A DNA stretch of 35,842 bases from Ornithomonoglobus_A sp045537455 (GTDB lineage Bacteria > Bacillota > Clostridia > UBA1381): positions 1 through 35,842 of the forward strand of contig JAZSPM010000066.1 in NCBI GenBank assembly GCA_045537455.1, written 5' to 3'. Both the position numbers and the translations under genes were made by a program. Within the stretch, counting starts at the first letter, position 1. Each line of letters begins with the position of its first letter. Of the stretch, positions 32,859 to 35,842 are shown piece by piece. The notes below the pieces were generated by a model that saw nothing but the letters and a program-made list of their open reading frames with translations, made no database searches and had not been told where the DNA came from.

Positions 32859-32947
32859 GAATTATACGCTGAAACATTGACAACAATTTTTCAAAGTGTA
32901 TTCGAAAAAATATTCGGTATATAATATTTGAGAAGGAGTTGTTGATA

Positions 32948-33793
32948 ATGAATGAAATTACTAAGTGCACTATTGATGAATATAAAAATTATTTGATTGA
33001 AGAAGAAAAATGTCCTGTCACTATAGAAAAGTACATCCGTGACATCACCTCATTTATAACTTGGGCAGATGGCAATGAACTTACAAAAGCACTTGTGCTT
33101 GAATACAAAAACGTATTGGTACAACAATATGCACCTGCAAGTGTGAACTCTGTACTGTCTTCCCTCAACGGATACTTTGGTTACATTGAGAGATATGACC
33201 TTAAGGTTAAGAACTTAAAAGTGCAAAGACAAATATTTTGTCAGAGCGAAAAGGAACTTACCAAAGCTGAATATGAAAGATTACTCAAAGCGGCAAAGAA
33301 CAAAAAGAACGAGCGCCTCTACCTCATAATGCAGACGATATGTGCCACGGGGATTCGTGTAAGTGAATTAAAATATATCGACGTTAATTCTGTCATGACA
33401 GGTCAGGCTCAGGTTAGATTGAAAGGTAAAATACGAATGATAATACTGCCGAGAGAACTCTGCCAATTGCTTAAAAAATATATAAAGGAAAGGCATATCA
33501 CTTCGGGCAGTGTATTCGTAACGAGAAAAGGTCAGCCAGTGGACAGACATTCGATATGGAAATCGATGAAACAATTGTGTGAAAGTGCCGGAGTATCGAA
33601 AGAAAAAGTGTTCCCACATAACCTCCGCCACTTGTTTGCAAGGACATACTATTCACTGCAAAAAGATATCGTTCGCCTTGCAGATATTCTTGGTCATTCG
33701 AGTGTAAATACTACAAGAATCTATACCATAGAAAATGGCTCAACCCACCGCAGGCAAATGCAAAGAATGGGACTCGTGCGGATGCAAAATTAA
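32948..33793 (+). CDS. Tyrosine recombinase/integrase
   Basis: 281 residues. An N-terminal SAM-like core-binding domain (about 5-90) is followed by the catalytic domain. The active-site residues are all present: Arg137 (ATGIRVSEL), Lys161, His224-x-x-Arg227 (HNLRHLF), His250 (LGHSS) and Tyr259 (TRIYT). The start at 32948 has AAGGAG nine bases upstream. It lies between leader copy B and an inverted-repeat-bounded segment that starts 7 bp after its stop. It could integrate the element, invert the adjacent promoter segment, or both. The compact size without an arm-binding domain fits Xer-like or invertase-type enzymes. Confidence 0.9.
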   Translation: MNEITKCTIDEYKNYLIEEEKCPVTIEKYIRDITSFITWADGNELTKALVLEYKNVLVQQYAPASVNSVLSSLNGYFGYIERYDLKVKNLKVQRQIFCQSEKELTKAEYERLLKAAKNKKNERLYLIMQTICATGIRVSELKYIDVNSVMTGQAQVRLKGKIRMIILPRELCQLLKKYIKERHITSGSVFVTRKGQPVDRHSIWKSMKQLCESAGVSKEKVFPHNLRHLFARTYYSLQKDIVRLADILGHSSVNTTRIYTIENGSTHRRQMQRMGLVRMQN

Positions 33794-33799
33794 AAAGAC

Positions 33800-33818
33800 C
33801 ACATAATCAGCATTATGT
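33800..33818 (+). repeat. Inverted repeat, left (recombination site candidate)
   Basis: CACATAATCAGCATTATGT is identical to the reverse complement of 34031-34049. The site is itself a palindrome with 9-bp arms (33799-33807 and 33812-33820) around the asymmetric centre CAGC. On the minus strand it is followed by TCTTTTT, so it also forms a terminator for leftward transcription. Confidence 0.8.
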
Positions 33819-33845
33819 GGCAAAACAATTAAAATATTTACATAA

Positions 33846-33874
33846 ATTATACCACGAAAGTGCAAAAAGGTCAA
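33846..33874 (-). promoter_or_regulatory. Strong sigma-A-type promoter inside invertible segment
   Basis: On the minus strand TTGACC (33869-33874), a 17-bp spacer ending TGG, then TATAAT (33846-33851). This is a near-perfect -35, a perfect -10 and an extended -10 TG. Its present direction is leftward, toward the 3' end of the recombinase. Confidence 0.8.
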
Positions 33875-33983
33875 TGTTTCAGGGATAAATACAGAAAAAT
33901 CGTAAAATTTGCACACAACAAATAGACCAATGAAAAAATTAGGACTCATTGGTCTGAGGCTCTTTTGAATTTGTGGTAACCGC

Positions 33984-34008
33984 AATCACCTGAGAGGGTG
34001 ATTTTTTT
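33984..34008 (+). terminator. Rightward terminator inside invertible segment
   Basis: AATCACC (33984-33990) pairs with GGTGATT (33997-34003), followed by five more Ts. In this orientation it insulates 34068 from recombinase transcription; after inversion it would face the other way. Confidence 0.8.
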
Positions 34009-34030
34009 ATTTCAGCAGTCTTAGTTACCA

Positions 34031-34049
34031 ACATAATGCTGATTATGTG
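34031..34049 (-). repeat. Inverted repeat, right (recombination site candidate)
   Basis: ACATAATGCTGATTATGTG is the exact reverse complement of 33800-33818. Flanking AGTTAC/GTAACT (34023-34028 and 34050-34055) extend its own palindrome. No T run follows on either side, unlike the left site, so rightward transcripts should pass. Confidence 0.8.
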
Positions 34050-34067
34050 TGTAACTGGAGAGGAACT

Positions 34068-34556
34068 ATGAATCAAGAAGAATTAAGATTACACAGATGT
34101 TGTTTTACAGGGCATCGTCCTGAGAAAATGGAGCTTGGAAAAAAAGAAATTAAGTCGTTACTTGAAAAAGCAATAGACGAGGCTATTGCAGATGGGTATG
34201 TAACCTTTATAACAGGTATGGCAATGGGAACGGATATATGGGCAGCGGAGATTGTGTTGGAGAGAAAGAAAACAAACAAGGACTTGCACCTGATATGTGC
34301 ACTGCCTCATCCGAATTTCGAGAGCAGACGCAGTTTGACAGAAAAGATGAGATTTAATAAAATAACTAAAAAAGCAGACATTGTCAAGAAAATCAGCGAA
34401 CATTACTTTACAGGATGCTATCAAGTAAGAAATGAATGGATGGTTGATAGGTCAAATCTTGTAATAGCTGTTTTTAACGGTCACAAAAGCGGAACCAAAA
34501 ATACAGTTGATTATGCAAAGAGAAAAGGTGTAAATGTTATTAATATATTGGAATAA
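34068..34556 (+). CDS. SLOG-superfamily (DUF1273/YpsA-like) protein
   Basis: 162 residues. It starts with CCFTGHRPEKM (about 10-20), then the Rossmann-like FITGMAMGTDIWAAEIVL, the ALPHPNFESR segment and the C-terminal RNEWMVDRSNLVIAVFNGHKSGTKNTVDYAKRKG. These are SLOG signatures: a nucleotide- or nucleotide-derivative-binding fold found in YpsA-like proteins and in some defence or signalling systems. The specific function is unknown. The start is ATG 34068 with GGAGAGG (34057-34063) just outside the right inverted repeat. It has no other obvious promoter in this orientation, so its expression likely depends on inversion. Confidence 0.75.
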   Translation: MNQEELRLHRCCFTGHRPEKMELGKKEIKSLLEKAIDEAIADGYVTFITGMAMGTDIWAAEIVLERKKTNKDLHLICALPHPNFESRRSLTEKMRFNKITKKADIVKKISEHYFTGCYQVRNEWMVDRSNLVIAVFNGHKSGTKNTVDYAKRKGVNVINILE

Positions 34557-34564
34557 TTCCTTCA

Positions 34565-34593
34565 TAGACTTATGGCATCTTCTGTGATATGTT
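34565..34593 (+). promoter_or_regulatory. Extended -10 promoter, element type (copy C)
   Basis: TAGACT (34565-34570), a 17-bp spacer ending TGTGA, then TATGTT (34588-34593). It resembles copies A and B but leads straight to the RBS of 34638 without leader ORF or hairpin. Confidence 0.6.
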
Positions 34594-34637
34594 TGTGTTG
34601 CCGAAAAGGTAAATACAAATTTAGGAGATGAAAGATT

Positions 34638-35192
34638 ATGAAGAAAAAAGTATTATGCACGGCATTAGCAGTAACTATGCTACTAACAACAACGGCATCT
34701 GCAACTGCAAAACCCTGGTGGCTCAGTAAGTATCGAGTGACATTCGACAACGAACTTGGAATCGTAGGAAATGCAACCTTAACCTTCGCATCGGACGGCG
34801 GTAGCTTTATCAGGCCAATAACAAAAAGGTATGGTGAGAGCATCAGCCTTGAAAGTTATGTCCCAACAAAATACGGATATACATTCAAGGGATGGTTCAC
34901 CGATCCGAGAACAAAACAGAATCAGGTAACAATATTTAAATTCACAAAGCCTGATGTGCTTTATGCAAAATGGGAAAAGAATCCTGAAGAACCCATAAAT
35001 CCAAATGACGAAATCATGGCAAAGGACACCTGCTACCTCACCGATGAGGAAACTGTAAAAAGGAACGAAATCATACAAGAAAAAAATAAGGCCTACATAG
35101 AAGGCTTCGGCTATGTAGCACCTGCAAAAACAAAAACCGTCATAGTAGACTCGGACGGCGATATAAATAAAATGGTCGGAGCAATGGAATAA
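34638..35192 (+). CDS. Secreted protein with InlB B-repeat (Listeria-Bacteroides repeat)
   Basis: 184 residues. A signal peptide (about 1-25: basic MKKK, a hydrophobic core, ASATA cleavage region) precedes one repeat of the Flg_new/InlB B-repeat family (about 32-113), with YRVTFDNE, a GESISLESYVPTKYGYTFKGWF core and LYAKWEK. A charged C-terminal region contains VIVDSDGDINK. No sortase signal or membrane anchor is seen, so it is likely released or loosely cell-associated. GGAGATGAAAG precedes the ATG. Such repeats are frequent in adhesins and surface proteins of gut bacteria. Confidence 0.75.
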   Translation: MKKKVLCTALAVTMLLTTTASATAKPWWLSKYRVTFDNELGIVGNATLTFASDGGSFIRPITKRYGESISLESYVPTKYGYTFKGWFTDPRTKQNQVTIFKFTKPDVLYAKWEKNPEEPINPNDEIMAKDTCYLTDEETVKRNEIIQEKNKAYIEGFGYVAPAKTKTVIVDSDGDINKMVGAME

Positions 35193-35250
35193 ATCAAAAA
35201 CATCACCACAATATAAGGGATTAAAAAGCCCTGTGTGGCACAAAACTCAT

Positions 35251-35284
35251 GCAGGTAGGGTAACTACACCCTATCTGCTTTTTT
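35251..35284 (+). terminator. Terminator after secreted-protein gene
   Basis: GCAGGTAGGGT (35251-35261) pairs with ACCCTATCTGC (35267-35277), 11 bp with one G-U pair, then TTTTTTT. Its core resembles the repeats at 1-430. Confidence 0.85.
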
Positions 35285-35293
35285 ATGCAAAAT

Positions 35294-35334
35294 AAAGGGC
35301 ATTGTCAATGTATTTTGCAAAAACAATGCCCTTT
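35294..35334 (-). terminator. Terminator of the leftward DUF6076 gene
   Basis: AAAGGGCATTG (35294-35304) and CAATGCCCTTT (35324-35334) form a perfect 11-bp stem just after the stop at 35339, followed on the minus strand by a T-rich TATTTTGC. Confidence 0.7.
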
Positions 35335-35338
35335 ATAA

Positions 35339-35842
35339 TTATTTTTTCTTTGCTCTGTTCGGGAAGTATGCCTCGTTCCAGTCTATATACTCCTGAAGCG
35401 TTATTTTGCCGTCATTGCAATCGTCACGAAGTGTAATGGCTTTATATCTCCATTGGTTAAATTCATGCTCCTTAATCTGCCTTGTGCCAATTCTTGCATG
35501 ATAACGCTTATAGTACTTGTCATACACCTTTTTTGCTTCATTATTGGCATTTTTCTTTTTATATTCATCAAGAGCAGCAAGCTTCTGACAAGACTGTGTT
35601 TTCCCTTCGGGAACTCTGTCACAGTATTTTGTTCCGTGGTTCCCCTTAACTATGAAATACTTGCCACACCATTTGCATTTTCTAAAACTAATATCCATTT
35701 CAAGCATTTTTGTAAATTCAAGCTCAAGAATTTGGGCAACGGTGGAAAAATGGTAGTATGTGTCTAAATATATCGGGGTTACAAGCTCCTCCTTCAGTTT
35801 CTCAGGGGTAATATTGAACTTTTCTGCAAGCACCGTTATTCC
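35339..35842 (-). CDS. DUF6076-like zinc-binding protein, 5' end beyond window
   Basis: The frame is open to the window edge (G-I-T-V-L-A-E-K...), so the visible 168 residues are a C-terminal part. A four-cysteine cluster CKWC...C...C (CKWCGKYF, TKYCDR, QSCQK) suggests zinc binding. The following helix is rich in Lys and Asn (AALDEYKKKNANNEAKKVYDKYYKRY), then a conserved WRYKAITLRDDC and a WNEAYFPNR tail. This matches DUF6076 proteins often found in Clostridia mobile elements. Function unknown. Confidence 0.6.
   Translation of the reverse strand, partial: GITVLAEKFNITPEKLKEELVTPIYLDTYYHFSTVAQILELEFTKMLEMDISFRKCKWCGKYFIVKGNHGTKYCDRVPEGKTQSCQKLAALDEYKKKNANNEAKKVYDKYYKRYHARIGTRQIKEHEFNQWRYKAITLRDDCNDGKITLQEYIDWNEAYFPNRAKKK

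Larger units (their letters stand above)
32727..32935 (+). repeat. Element leader, copy B (direct repeat of 2228-2440)
   Basis: It has the same ordered elements as copy A: promoter, leader ORF, hairpin, TTGACA (32877-32882), two TATTCG repeats (32899-32904 and 32911-32916) and the 24-base identical end block (32912-32935), which includes TATAAT at 32920-32925. Here it leads directly into the tyrosine recombinase RBS and ATG. The two copies differ at many positions but keep the hairpin and ORF, pointing to function rather than recent duplication. The 75 bp before it (32651-32726) hold no gene. Confidence 0.8.
33819..34030. promoter_or_regulatory. Putative invertible promoter segment
   Basis: No gene lies here. 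The segment holds a near-consensus promoter on the minus strand, a 9-bp inverted repeat (GACCAATGA at 33925-33933, TCATTGGTC at 33946-33954) and a rightward terminator, all between oppositely oriented copies of the same 19-bp site. In the given orientation the promoter points away from 34068. Inversion would aim it at that gene with a leader of roughly 60 bases. Confidence 0.7.

Noticed and set aside
1..35842. tRNA genes, rRNA genes and CRISPR arrays
   Set aside because: No cloverleaf-like segment, rRNA sequence or regularly spaced short repeat array was recognised on reading; a dedicated tRNA scan was not possible.

Overview
The window looks like a low-GC Gram-positive chromosome, most likely a gut Clostridia member (Oscillospirales or Lachnospirales type). 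Reasons are the AT-rich sequence, strong AGGAGG-type ribosome binding sites, a Firmicutes MobP-type relaxase, PF06541 putative permeases, a DUF5685 protein and a giant 2-hydroxyacyl-CoA dehydratase activase. The genus cannot be fixed from the sequence.

Layout. (1) 1-2440 is one side of an integrative/mobilizable element: a repeat-rich, palindrome-rich non-coding region (candidate oriT), a frameshifted relaxase, a small possible ribbon-helix-helix protein, and leader copy A. (2) 2505-32650 is a dense 30-kb chromosomal-type island of about 30 genes. (3) 32727-35842 is element DNA again: leader copy B, a tyrosine recombinase, a roughly 250-bp segment flanked by inverted repeats, a SLOG-like protein, a secreted InlB-type repeat protein and a partial DUF6076 protein.

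The island behaves as one regulon. Every transcription unit that can be drawn in it (nine of nine, including a divergent pair at 6079-6150) starts with the same 16-bp box, GTTT[A/C][G/T]TTTC[A/G]GTTTA, placed exactly 11 bp upstream of a recognisable -10 hexamer. The box holds two GTTTA half-sites with an 11-bp period, the geometry used by OmpR/PhoB-family regulators. An OmpR-family response regulator and a short-loop sensor kinase are encoded inside the island (9613-11363) and carry the box themselves. The controlled genes combine proteostasis (ClpP, FtsH, DnaK, a J-protein, a PDZ membrane protein, a site-2 protease), membrane lipid and envelope functions (a UgtP/MGDG-synthase-like glycosyltransferase, a CDP-alcohol phosphatidyltransferase, a GT8 glycosyltransferase, a VTT/DedA-like protein, an AI-2E-type permease, a heterodimeric ABC exporter, a DegV lipid-binding protein) and a small alarmone synthetase. 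The inference is an envelope/proteostasis stress island with its own two-component system, plus a candidate small RNA at about 12170-12246.

The second striking system is at 33794-34067. Two 19-bp identical sites in inverted orientation flank a segment with a near-consensus promoter pointing left, away from the SLOG-like gene, and a strong terminator pointing right. A tyrosine recombinase gene ends 7 bp before the left site. This looks like an invertible promoter captured in the OFF state.

Element leaders A and B (about 2228-2440 and 32727-32935) are long imperfect direct repeats. Each has an extended -10 promoter, a 14-15 codon leader ORF and a hairpin; the same promoter recurs as copy C before 34638. 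They bracket the stress island, so the island may be cargo of the element, or lie between remnants of two related elements.
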